Positions 16,507 through 24,335 of a stretch of DNA of 34,787 nucleotides are shown here, piece after piece. The position numbers and the translations under genes were made by a program. The notes under the pieces were generated by a model, which did not search any database, was not told the DNA's origin, and saw only the letters and a program-made list of their open reading frames with translations. The stretch's first letter is position 1; the number at the start of each line of letters is the position of its first letter. The DNA is from CALXVA01 sp964587175 (GTDB lineage: Bacteria; Bacillota; Clostridia; TANB77; CAG-508): assembly GCA_964587175.1 (NCBI GenBank), contig CAZPKK010000008.1, positions 1 through 34,787 of the forward strand. The letters are read 5' to 3'.

Positions 16507-16998
16507 CTGAAAGAAGAAATGAGTGATTTTTTGAAATTTGCATATGAAAAAGGAAAAGTTAGAAAACTAGAAGAGGCATTTAATGAGTTTGACCCAGAAA
16601 ATGAGTGGCACGAAGGAAAAATTGAAAATGTTTTAAGAGAAGAAAAACAAGAATATAATGTTTACTCAATAGGTGATATTGTATTTGTAAAGGAATATCA
16701 TTATGAAAATGGTAAAGAGGGAAATAATCACCTTTTTGTAATAATAGACCAAAACAATATTGCAGTACCAATAGAAAATTTTGGAATGTTAATATCATCT
16801 CAAATAAAGAAACTAAAGTATAATGAGAATAAATTAATAAAAAAGGATGAGAAGAATGGACTGCATAAAGATAGTATAGTAAAGACAGATGTAATATATA
16901 AAATAGATAATGAAAACATATTATTTAAAATAGGAACTGTAGATGAAGAGAAAGTGGAAGAATATAAAAATAGCTTTTATAATTTAAATAATAAATAA
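16507..16998 (+). CDS. MazF/PemK-like protein, no antitoxin gene visible
   Basis: About 159 residues from ATG 16519, or 163 from CTG 16507. An N-terminal helical region (about 1-45) precedes a MazF-like barrel: YSIGDIVFVKEYHY, then NHLFVIIDQNN, then SSQIKKLKYNENKLIKKDEKNGLHKDSIVKTDVIYKI and FKIGTVDEEKVEEY. This order matches PemK/MazF proteins (start strand, the LVI strand, the S-V-K-x-D-x-I strand, IGxV end). MazF toxins are ribosome-independent mRNA endonucleases; activity here is inferred. No small antitoxin gene precedes it, so it may be a diverged member with another role. AAAGGAG at 16491-16497 is nine bases from CTG 16507 but 21 from ATG 16519, and an in-frame TGA at 16504 blocks anything further upstream, so a CTG start is possible. 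Confidence 0.7.
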   Translation: MKEEMSDFLKFAYEKGKVRKLEEAFNEFDPENEWHEGKIENVLREEKQEYNVYSIGDIVFVKEYHYENGKEGNNHLFVIIDQNNIAVPIENFGMLISSQIKKLKYNENKLIKKDEKNGLHKDSIVKTDVIYKIDNENILFKIGTVDEEKVEEYKNSFYNLNNK

Positions 16999-17004
16999 TT
17001 GTAT

Positions 17005-17063
17005 AATAACACCAATTTTGGACAAAATAAAATAAATTTATTTTAGAAAAAATTGGTGTTATT
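17005..17063 (+). terminator. Long hairpin terminator after the MazF-like gene
   Basis: Perfect 15-bp arms (AATAACACCAATTTT at 17005-17019 and its complement at 17049-17063) around an A/T-rich loop, followed by TTGTG. It separates the MazF-like gene from sleB. Confidence 0.75.
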
Positions 17064-17111
17064 TGTGCCAAAGGTCTCTTCTTACTGGCATGAAACACGA
17101 ATGGAGGCTAT

Positions 17112-17816
17112 ATGGCGATAAAGATAAAGAAAAATCTAAAAGCAATAATTGTGATACTTTTAGTTAGTATGTTTTTTGTTTCGTATAATGTGTTTTTTAG
17201 AGGTAATGAGGTTTTAGCACTTTCAAAATATGGTTCAACAGGGGAAGAAGTAAAAACGATACAGGAAAAATTAAAGAGATGGGGATATTATGATGGAGAA
17301 GTTGATGGAATATATGGTAGTGAAACTTTAGCAGCAGTAAAAGAATTTCAGGAAAAGAATGGACTTACAGTAGATGGAATTGCAGGAACATCAACACTTG
17401 AAGCAATGGGAATATATGAATCATCATCTAGTTCTAGCAGTAATTCGAGTTCATCAACTAATTCTAGTGACTTAGATTTATTAAGTAGGCTGGTATATGG
17501 CGAAGCAAGAGGGGAGTCTTATATAGGACAAGTTGCAGTTGCAGCTGTTGTGTTAAATAGGGTAAAAAGTAGTTTGTTTCCAAATACAATTGCAGGTGTA
17601 ATTTATCAAAGTGGTGCATTTGATGCTGTAAGTGATGGGCAAATAAACTTATCTCCTGATGATACTGCAATAAAAGCTGCACAAGATGCACTAAACGGTT
17701 GGGATCCTAGTAATGGTGCAATTTATTATTTTAATCCAAGTACTGCAACAAATCAATGGATTTGGTCAAGAACAGAGACTGTGACTATTGGAAAACATAG
17801 ATTTTGCAAATAAGAT
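17112..17816 (+). CDS. sleB: SleB-like cell wall / spore cortex hydrolase
   Basis: 233 residues, exported. It has an N-terminal signal or anchor helix (about 9-28), a peptidoglycan-binding domain (about 38-100: LSKYGSTGEEVKTIQEKLKRWG, DGIYGSETLAAVKEFQ, VDGIAGTSTLEAMG), a Ser-rich linker (104-119) and a Hydrolase_2 catalytic domain (about 121-233). The catalytic glutamate is Glu131 in VYGEARGE. The family is a lytic transglycosylase acting on muramic-lactam cortex during germination, which points to spore formation; related enzymes also act on vegetative wall. It is shorter than Bacillus subtilis SleB (about 305). GGAGG precedes the ATG. Confidence 0.9.
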
Positions 17817-17849
17817 TTGAGTTTAAGATAGTATGAGATAATATTGTAT

Positions 17850-17887
17850 GCAATTGGGGACTGTAATTAGAGACAGTTTCCAATTGC
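17850..17887. repeat. Palindrome with TTGGGGAC core
   Basis: GCAATTGGGGACTGT (17850-17864) faces ACAGTTTCCAATTGC (17873-17887). The two non-Watson-Crick positions become G-U pairs in RNA, so the hairpin is fully paired when transcribed. It follows sleB and could be its terminator. It shares the ATTGGGGAC core with the palindrome at 14655-14720. Confidence 0.6.
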
Positions 17888-17916
17888 GCAGTTTAAAATA
17901 TTACAGCAAAAATACT

Positions 17917-17936
17917 TGAAAAAAGTGCTTTTTTCA
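17917..17936 (+). terminator. Short A/T hairpin, possible terminator
   Basis: TGAAAAAA-GTGC-TTTTTTCA at 17917-17936, in the 261-base gap between sleB and miaB. Weak stem; tentative. Confidence 0.35.
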
Positions 17937-17999
17937 TGTAAAATATAGTAGTTAAATCTAAAATATATAGTTATATAAAATTATCTGTTCCAGTTTGCT

Positions 18000-18035
18000 G
18001 TGAAATAATTTTGTGTTTATTATATATTATTTCAC
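18000..18035 (+). promoter_or_regulatory. Hairpin in the miaB leader
   Basis: Perfect 10-bp arms GTGAAATAAT (18000-18009) and ATTATTTCAC (18026-18035), 42 bases before the miaB start codon. No T-run follows, so it is more likely a leader structure or protein-binding palindrome than a terminator. Confidence 0.4.
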
Positions 18036-18077
18036 ACGTGGAAATACAAATATAAGTAAAAAAAGGAATGAAATAAA

Positions 18078-19478
18078 ATGGAAAAAGCAGACATAAAAAA
18101 CGAATTGGGATATATAGAAAAAGTAAGAAAAATAAATGAAGGGAAGAATTTGAAATATCATATATTGACTATGGGATGTCAATTAAATGAAAACGACTCT
18201 GAAAAAATATGTGGTATGACTGAAAAAATGGGATACACAAAAACAGATAAGGTTATGGAAGCTGATTTGGTTATATATAATACTTGCTGTGTAAGAGAAA
18301 ATGCTGAAGAAAAGTTATTTGGAAAATTAGGAGAAGTGAAAAAATTAAAAGAAATAAGAGGTACAATTATAGCAATTGGTGGCTGTATGATGCAAGAAAA
18401 ACATATTGTAGATAAAATCAAGAAAAGCTACAAATATGATGTTATATTTGGTACACATACTTTACATAAATTCCCTGAAGATTTATATAATGCTATAATA
18501 GAAAATAAAAAGATAACAGATATTTTAGATATAGATGGAGAGATAATAGAAGGATTACCAATAAAAAGAGATGATAATATTCGTGCATCAGTTACTATTA
18601 TGAACGGATGTAATAATTTTTGTGCATTTTGTATAGTACCATATGTTAGAGGAAGAGAAAGAAGCAGAAACCCAGAAGATATTTTAGCAGAAATAAAAGA
18701 TTTAGCTTTTAAAGGATATAAAGAAATAACATTACTTGGACAAAACGTTAATTCTTATATGAGAGTAGAAAGAGAAAGAGGAAAACAAAATTCTGATATA
18801 GATTCATTTGCTAAACTCTTAAGAGCAATAAATGAAATTGATGGAATAGAAAAAATCAGATTTGTTTCACCACATCCAAAAGATTTTACAGATGATGTAA
18901 TTGAAGCAATACGTGATTGCAGTAAAGTTTCAAAGTTTATACATTTGCCTTTGCAGTCTGGAAGCACAACAGTACTAAGAAAAATGAATAGAGTATATAC
19001 TAAAGAACAATACTTGAATTTAGTAGAAAAAATGAAAAAAAATATTCCTAATGTAAAATTTTCCACAGATATAATTGTTGGATTTCCAGAAGAAACAGAA
19101 GAAGATTTTGAGGATACTTTAGATGTTGTAAGAAAAGTAAAATTTGAGCAGATTTTTATGTTTATATATTCAAGAAGAGTTGGAACAGTGGCTGACAAGA
19201 TGGAAAAACAAATTCCAGAAGAAATTAAACATAAAAGATTTGACAGACTAAAAGCTTTGTATGAAGAAATTTTAGCTAAAAACAATAAAGAATATATAGG
19301 AAGTGTCCATGAGCTTTTGGTAGAAGGTTATAGCAAAACAAATGATGAATTACTTACAGGAAGAACAGATGCCAATAAAGTAGTTGTGTTTGAAGGAGAT
19401 AATAGTCTAATAGGAAAAGTAATGCCTATTAAGATAATATCAGAACATATGTGGTATTTAAAAGGAGAAATAGCCTAA
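18078..19478 (+). CDS. miaB: tRNA-2-methylthio-N6-dimethylallyladenosine synthase
   Basis: A radical-SAM enzyme with two iron-sulfur clusters that adds a methylthio group to i6A37 of tRNAs reading UNN codons. It is full length at 466 residues. The auxiliary-cluster cysteines are Cys34, Cys70 and Cys103 in the UPF0004 domain; the radical-SAM triad is Cys178, Cys182 and Cys185 in NGCNNFCAFC; a TRAM domain ends the protein (HELLVEGYSK to MPIKII). In many Firmicutes miaB precedes mutS, as here. Confidence 0.97.
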   Translation: MEKADIKNELGYIEKVRKINEGKNLKYHILTMGCQLNENDSEKICGMTEKMGYTKTDKVMEADLVIYNTCCVRENAEEKLFGKLGEVKKLKEIRGTIIAIGGCMMQEKHIVDKIKKSYKYDVIFGTHTLHKFPEDLYNAIIENKKITDILDIDGEIIEGLPIKRDDNIRASVTIMNGCNNFCAFCIVPYVRGRERSRNPEDILAEIKDLAFKGYKEITLLGQNVNSYMRVERERGKQNSDIDSFAKLLRAINEIDGIEKIRFVSPHPKDFTDDVIEAIRDCSKVSKFIHLPLQSGSTTVLRKMNRVYTKEQYLNLVEKMKKNIPNVKFSTDIIVGFPEETEEDFEDTLDVVRKVKFEQIFMFIYSRRVGTVADKMEKQIPEEIKHKRFDRLKALYEEILAKNNKEYIGSVHELLVEGYSKTNDELLTGRTDANKVVVFEGDNSLIGKVMPIKIISEHMWYLKGEIA

Positions 19479-19553
19479 AGACCAAGTTGGGGCAAAACAC
19501 AAGACAGCTACTTTAAAGAAGATTTGTAATTATAAAAGGAGGAATCGATAAAC

Positions 19554-22169
19554 ATGGCAGAATACTCACCAATGATGCAACATTATCTAGAAATGAAAGA
19601 TAAATACAAAGATTGCATTCTATTTTACAGATTAGGTGATTTTTATGAAATGTTTTTTGAGGATGCGATTACTGTATCGAGAGAACTAGAACTTACATTA
19701 ACAGGTAAAGAATGTGGTAAGGAAGAGCGTGCACCTATGTGTGGGGTTCCTTATCATGCAGCAGATACATATATATCGAGACTTATAGCAAAAGGATATA
19801 AAGTAGCAATATGTGAGCAGTTAGAAGACCCAAAACAAGCAAAGGGTATGGTAAAAAGAGATGTGATTAGAGTTGTAACACCAGGTACTGTGATAGAAGC
19901 AAATTTGCTTGATGACAAGAAAAACAATTATATAATGTGTGTATATAAAAATGGTATATATTTTGGTATAACAATGTGTGATGTAACCACAGGGGATTTT
20001 AGAACTACTGAAATAAAGGAAAGTAATAATTTTGCAGTATTATTAGATGAAATAGCCAAATATTCTCCAGCAGAAATTGCAGTAAATCAAATGATGTATG
20101 AATGTAGTGAAGAAATAGAAAAAATAAAAGAAAGATTTGATATATACGTAACAAAACTAGAAGAAAGTGTATTTATAGATAATTATGAAGAATTATGTTC
20201 TAAATATAAAATAGTAGATGATGAAGATAATGTGATTGAAGATATTGCACAAAATATGTTAGCAGTAGCATCTACAAATGCACTTTTATCATATCTATTA
20301 GAAACACAAAAAAATAGTTTAGATCATATAAATAAACTGATTATATATACTACTACTAAATATATGACACTTGATATTAATGCAAGAAGAAATCTAGAGA
20401 TTACGGAAAAATTACGAGACAAAACTAAAAAGGGAACTCTTTTATGGGTATTAGATAAATCGGCAACATCAATGGGTGGCAGACTAGTAAGAAGATGGTT
20501 AAATAGTCCGCTTGTAAATGTAAAGCAAATTAATAAAAGGTTAGATGCAGTTCAAGAACTAAAAGATAATATTATACTAAAAGGAGACTTAACAGATTGT
20601 CTAAAAAAAGTATATGATATAGAAAGGCTTGCAGGAAAAATATCTTATGGAAGTGCAAATGGAAGAGATTTGATTTCACTTAAAAATTCGGCAAAACAGT
20701 TGCCAGAAATAAAGAAGATAATAGCTGGAACAAAAGCAGATTTACTTGTGGAATTATTTAATGGGCTTGATTTATTAGAAGATGTATATGAATTAATTGA
20801 TAAAACAATAGTAGAAGAACCTCCAATTGCAATAAAAGAAGGAGGAATTATAAAAACCGGATATGATGAGGAAATAGACAAGCTAAAAACTGCAACTACT
20901 GATGGCAAGAATTGGATTATTCAGTTGGAAGCTGAAGAAAGAGAAAAAACAGGAATAAAAGGCTTAAAAGTAGGCTTTAATAAAGTGTTTGGATATTATA
21001 TTGAAGTTACAAAATCAAATATGTCATTAGTTCCAGATAGGTATATAAGAAAGCAAACTTTGACAAATGGAGAAAGATATATTACAGAAGAATTGAAAAA
21101 TTTGGAAAATCAAATCTTAGGTGCAGAGGAAAAGGTTATAAATTTAGAATATAACATATTTGTTGAAGTAAGAGATAAAATAGAAAAACAGGTAGAAAGG
21201 CTACAAAAATCTGCAGAAGTAGTTGCCATGTTAGATGCATTATGCTCATTTGCTACTGTGGCAGATGACCAGAATTATGTAAGACCACAAATAGATAAAA
21301 GTGGAGTAATTGATATAAAAGATGGTCGCCACCCTGTAATTGAAAAAATTTTGCCAAGTGGAAGTTTTGTGCAAAATGATACATATTTGGATAAAGATAA
21401 GAATAGACTTGCTATTATAACAGGGCCAAATATGGCGGGGAAATCAACATATATGAGACAAGTGGCATTAATAACTTTAATGGCACAATGTGGAAGCTTT
21501 GTACCTGCATCTTATGCAAAAATTGGTGTCGTGGATAAAATATTTACAAGAGTTGGAGCATCAGATGATTTAAGTATGGGGCAAAGTACATTTATGGTAG
21601 AAATGATGGAAGTAGCACAAATCTTAAAAGAGGCAACAAGCAACAGTTTAGTAATTCTAGATGAGATAGGAAGAGGAACTTCTACATATGATGGACTTTC
21701 TATCGCATGGGCAGTAGCAGAATATATTTCAGACAGCGATAAATGTGGAGCTAAAACATTATTTGCAACACATTATCATGAGCTAACAGATCTTGAAAAT
21801 AAATTAGATGGAGTAAAAAATTATTCAGTAGCAGTAAAAGAAAAAGGAGAAGATATTATTTTCTTAAGGAAAATAGTAAAAGGTGGAACAGATGAAAGCT
21901 ATGGAGTTCACGTTGCAAAACTTGCAGGTGTGCCACAGGCAGTCACAAAAAGAGCAAACGAAATATTAAAATCAATAGAAAGAAGAAATGTATTAAATAA
22001 TAAAAAGTTAGAAAAACAGGAAAAAGGTGTTGCGGAGGGACAATTAACAATGTATAATTATAAATTAGCAGAAATAGCGCATGAGCTAGATAAAGTAGAT
22101 GTAAATGGCCTAACACCAATAGATGCACTAAATACACTTGTCAAGATAAAAGAAAAAATGTCGTCATAA
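19554..22169 (+). CDS. mutS: DNA mismatch repair protein MutS
   Basis: Recognises mismatches and small loops in newly replicated DNA. 871 residues, full length. The N-terminal mismatch-binding motif contains the Phe-x-Glu in GDFYEMF. The core and clamp follow, then the ATPase with Walker A GPNMAGKSTYMRQ, a signature region around SDDLSMGQSTFMVEM, Walker B ILDEIGRGTSTYDG, and the C-terminal helix-turn-helix. AAAGGAGG precedes the ATG. mutL, its usual neighbour, is not next; a nucleoside kinase gene follows instead. Confidence 0.97.
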   Translation: MAEYSPMMQHYLEMKDKYKDCILFYRLGDFYEMFFEDAITVSRELELTLTGKECGKEERAPMCGVPYHAADTYISRLIAKGYKVAICEQLEDPKQAKGMVKRDVIRVVTPGTVIEANLLDDKKNNYIMCVYKNGIYFGITMCDVTTGDFRTTEIKESNNFAVLLDEIAKYSPAEIAVNQMMYECSEEIEKIKERFDIYVTKLEESVFIDNYEELCSKYKIVDDEDNVIEDIAQNMLAVASTNALLSYLLETQKNSLDHINKLIIYTTTKYMTLDINARRNLEITEKLRDKTKKGTLLWVLDKSATSMGGRLVRRWLNSPLVNVKQINKRLDAVQELKDNIILKGDLTDCLKKVYDIERLAGKISYGSANGRDLISLKNSAKQLPEIKKIIAGTKADLLVELFNGLDLLEDVYELIDKTIVEEPPIAIKEGGIIKTGYDEEIDKLKTATTDGKNWIIQLEAEEREKTGIKGLKVGFNKVFGYYIEVTKSNMSLVPDRYIRKQTLTNGERYITEELKNLENQILGAEEKVINLEYNIFVEVRDKIEKQVERLQKSAEVVAMLDALCSFATVADDQNYVRPQIDKSGVIDIKDGRHPVIEKILPSGSFVQNDTYLDKDKNRLAIITGPNMAGKSTYMRQVALITLMAQCGSFVPASYAKIGVVDKIFTRVGASDDLSMGQSTFMVEMMEVAQILKEATSNSLVILDEIGRGTSTYDGLSIAWAVAEYISDSDKCGAKTLFATHYHELTDLENKLDGVKNYSVAVKEKGEDIIFLRKIVKGGTDESYGVHVAKLAGVPQAVTKRANEILKSIERRNVLNNKKLEKQEKGVAEGQLTMYNYKLAEIAHELDKVDVNGLTPIDALNTLVKIKEKMSS

Positions 22170-22185
22170 AAAGGAGGTATTTTAT

Positions 22186-23772
22186 ATGAAAGCACTCGAA
22201 AAATTTAAGGATGATACTAAGAAAAGAGTACTTGCATGCAAGTATAAGAATGAAATAAAACCTTTAAACTACAATGTAGAGAATTTAGAAGAGGTCATAC
22301 CTGTTGATATAACTACAAGAGATGGGAGAAGAGTTTATCAAAGAGGAATACTATATATAATGGGAATGGCGTTTAATAGAGTTTATCCAAAGGCGCTTCT
22401 TACTGTAAATTGTCAACTTTCAAATTCAATTTATTGTAGTGTTGAGAACATGAAGGTTACAGATGAAATGATAGATAATATAAGAAAAGAAATGGAAAAA
22501 ATAGTAGATAGTAATTTACCTATTAAAAAAATCGAAATGACTAAGGAAGAGGCTGAAAAGTTTTATGAAAAAGAGAAAACCTTAAGGGGAAGATTGCAAT
22601 TAGATAATAAATATAAAGATGAGATTTCTTTATACTTTTGCGAGGAGTATTACAATTATTTTTATGGTGTAATGCCAATTACAACAGGATATATAAATTT
22701 GTTTGATGTTGTGAAATATCAAGATGGCTTTTTATTAAGATATCCAGACAAACAAAATCCAGATAGAATAGATAAATATATAGAAACAAAGAAATTATTA
22801 AATACGCTTGAAGAATATGAAGACATACATGATGTATTAGATGTTAATACAATATACAAATTAAACAAAAAAATCGAGCAGGGAGGAGAAAAAGAGCTAA
22901 TACTTCTTGCAGAAGCTTTGCATGAAAAGAAAATATCGAATATTGCAGATAAAATTGTAAAGAAAAAGGGGATAAAGATTATTTTAATTGCAGGACCATC
23001 TTCATCAGGCAAAACAACTTTTGCACAGAGACTAGGTATACAGTTAAAACTAAATGGGATAAAACCACTTACAATATCAGTGGATAATTATTTTGTGGAG
23101 AGAGAAAACACACCAAGAGATGAGAACGGAAATTATGATTTTGAAAGATTAGAGGCAATAGATTTAGATTTATTTAATGCTCATTTAAGTAAATTACTGA
23201 GAGGAGAAGAGATAGAACTACCTACATTTGATTTCAAAACAGGAAAGAAACATTATAATGGTGAAAAAATGCATATGAGGAATAACGAAGTTTTAGTTAT
23301 AGAAGGAATTCATTGCTTAAATGATAAACTAACAGCTTCAATCCCAAAAGAGCAGAAATACAAAATCTATATTAGTGCATTAACAGTACTTAATATAGAT
23401 TACTATAATAGAATTTCTACAACAGATACAAGATTAATTAGAAGGTTAGTAAGAGACTATAATTTTAGAGGATATGAAGCTCTTCATACATTACAAAACT
23501 GGGAAATGGTAAACAGAGGAGAAGAAAACTACATATTTCCATTTCAAGAAGATGCAGATAGCATGTTTAATACTTCACTAATATATGAAATATCGGTTCT
23601 AAAAAAATATGCTATGCCACTTTTAAAAGCAATAGATAACACTCATCCAGAATATTCGGAAGCTAAAAGTTTATATGAACTTTTGAAATATTTTGATGAT
23701 ATTAGTGATGAATATATACCACAAAATTCTTTAATAAGAGAGTTTATTGGCGGTAGTATATTTAATGTATAG
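22186..23772 (+). CDS. Nucleoside (uridine) kinase with N-terminal TGS/ThrRS-like region
   Basis: 528 residues. The N-terminal half (about 30-220) resembles the TGS and second additional domain of threonyl-tRNA synthetase, including the RGRRVYQRG and MPITTGYINLF regions. The C-terminal half is a phosphoribulokinase/uridine-kinase domain with P-loop GPSSSGKT (270-277), the SVDNYFVERENTPRD substrate motif, and IEGIHCLN. This two-domain nucleoside kinase is common in Clostridia; uridine/cytidine phosphorylation is inferred. It starts 16 bases after mutS and ends directly before the RNHCP gene. Confidence 0.88.
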   Translation: MKALEKFKDDTKKRVLACKYKNEIKPLNYNVENLEEVIPVDITTRDGRRVYQRGILYIMGMAFNRVYPKALLTVNCQLSNSIYCSVENMKVTDEMIDNIRKEMEKIVDSNLPIKKIEMTKEEAEKFYEKEKTLRGRLQLDNKYKDEISLYFCEEYYNYFYGVMPITTGYINLFDVVKYQDGFLLRYPDKQNPDRIDKYIETKKLLNTLEEYEDIHDVLDVNTIYKLNKKIEQGGEKELILLAEALHEKKISNIADKIVKKKGIKIILIAGPSSSGKTTFAQRLGIQLKLNGIKPLTISVDNYFVERENTPRDENGNYDFERLEAIDLDLFNAHLSKLLRGEEIELPTFDFKTGKKHYNGEKMHMRNNEVLVIEGIHCLNDKLTASIPKEQKYKIYISALTVLNIDYYNRISTTDTRLIRRLVRDYNFRGYEALHTLQNWEMVNRGEENYIFPFQEDADSMFNTSLIYEISVLKKYAMPLLKAIDNTHPEYSEAKSLYELLKYFDDISDEYIPQNSLIREFIGGSIFNV

Positions 23773-23784
23773 ATGGAGCTAAAA

Positions 23785-24090
23785 ATGGGAAGAAAATTTA
23801 CTGAAATTGATGAAAAATTTATTTGTGAAAATTGTGGAAAAGAAGTGGAACCACTTGGATATTCTTGTAGAAACCATTGTTCAACATGCTTATATTCTAA
23901 ACATGTTGACGTAAATCCAGGTGATAGAGAAGAAAAATGTCATGGAATGTTAGAACCAATTAGAGTAGAATTAGACAGCAAAAAAGGATATGTAGTAATT
24001 TTTAGATGTAAAAAATGTGGAGCAATAAGGAAAAATAAGGCTGCAAAAGATGATAATATGGATTTAATAATAAGCTTAACAGCAAAATAA
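23785..24090 (+). CDS. RNHCP domain zinc-binding protein
   Basis: 101 residues. Cysteine pairs FICENCGKEV, CRNHCSTCLYSKHVD and FRCKKCGAI mark a small RNHCP-type zinc protein; the RNHCP signature appears as SCRNHCSTCL. The function is unknown, with nucleic-acid binding a guess. ATG 23785 is preferred because the upstream ATG at 23773 lies in TGGAG, which then acts as the ribosome-binding site. Its stop is followed within two bases by the long palindrome. Confidence 0.85.
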   Translation: MGRKFTEIDEKFICENCGKEVEPLGYSCRNHCSTCLYSKHVDVNPGDREEKCHGMLEPIRVELDSKKGYVVIFRCKKCGAIRKNKAAKDDNMDLIISLTAK

Positions 24091-24091
24091 G

Positions 24092-24335
24092 GTTTAAGTA
24101 AAAAACGATACTCATTAGCATGTTAGTGTTAGTTTAATTCAGTAGATTATATATTTTTTATTTTAAAGCTTCGGCCCCCAACTGCGTACAAACTGTAAAA
24201 CTTCACTTACGTTTCGTTTAACAGTTTGTAAACTTGTCGGTCCCCACCTTAAGCACTTCGCTTCAAAATAAAAAATATATAATCTACTGTAAAATAATAA
24301 ATGGCAAATGCTGAGTATCGTTTTTTTACTTAAAC
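24092..24335. repeat. Long imperfect palindrome (about 244 bases) between convergent genes
   Basis: Three nested arm pairs are visible. The outer arm GTTTAAGTAAAAAACGATAC (from 24092) is mirrored at about 24310-24335. A middle arm, CAGTAGATTATATATTTTTT (from about 24141), is mirrored at about 24263-24292. An inner arm ACAAACTGT is mirrored by ACAGTTTGT near 24225. The loop holds GC-rich patches (CGGCCCCCAACTGCG and CGGTCCCCACC). The right outer arm contains the true stop codon of the U32 gene (24330-24332). It could be a bidirectional terminator, a MITE-like repeat, or both. It contains no ORF of note. Confidence 0.75.

Noticed and set aside
16519..16998. CarD-like transcription regulator
   Set aside because: The order of strands and the I-G-x-V-D-E end fit MazF/PemK better, and no CarD C-terminal helical domain is present.
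24092..24335. CRISPR array or transposon with its own gene
   Set aside because: There are no regularly spaced direct repeats and no ORF inside the element; only inverted arms are seen.
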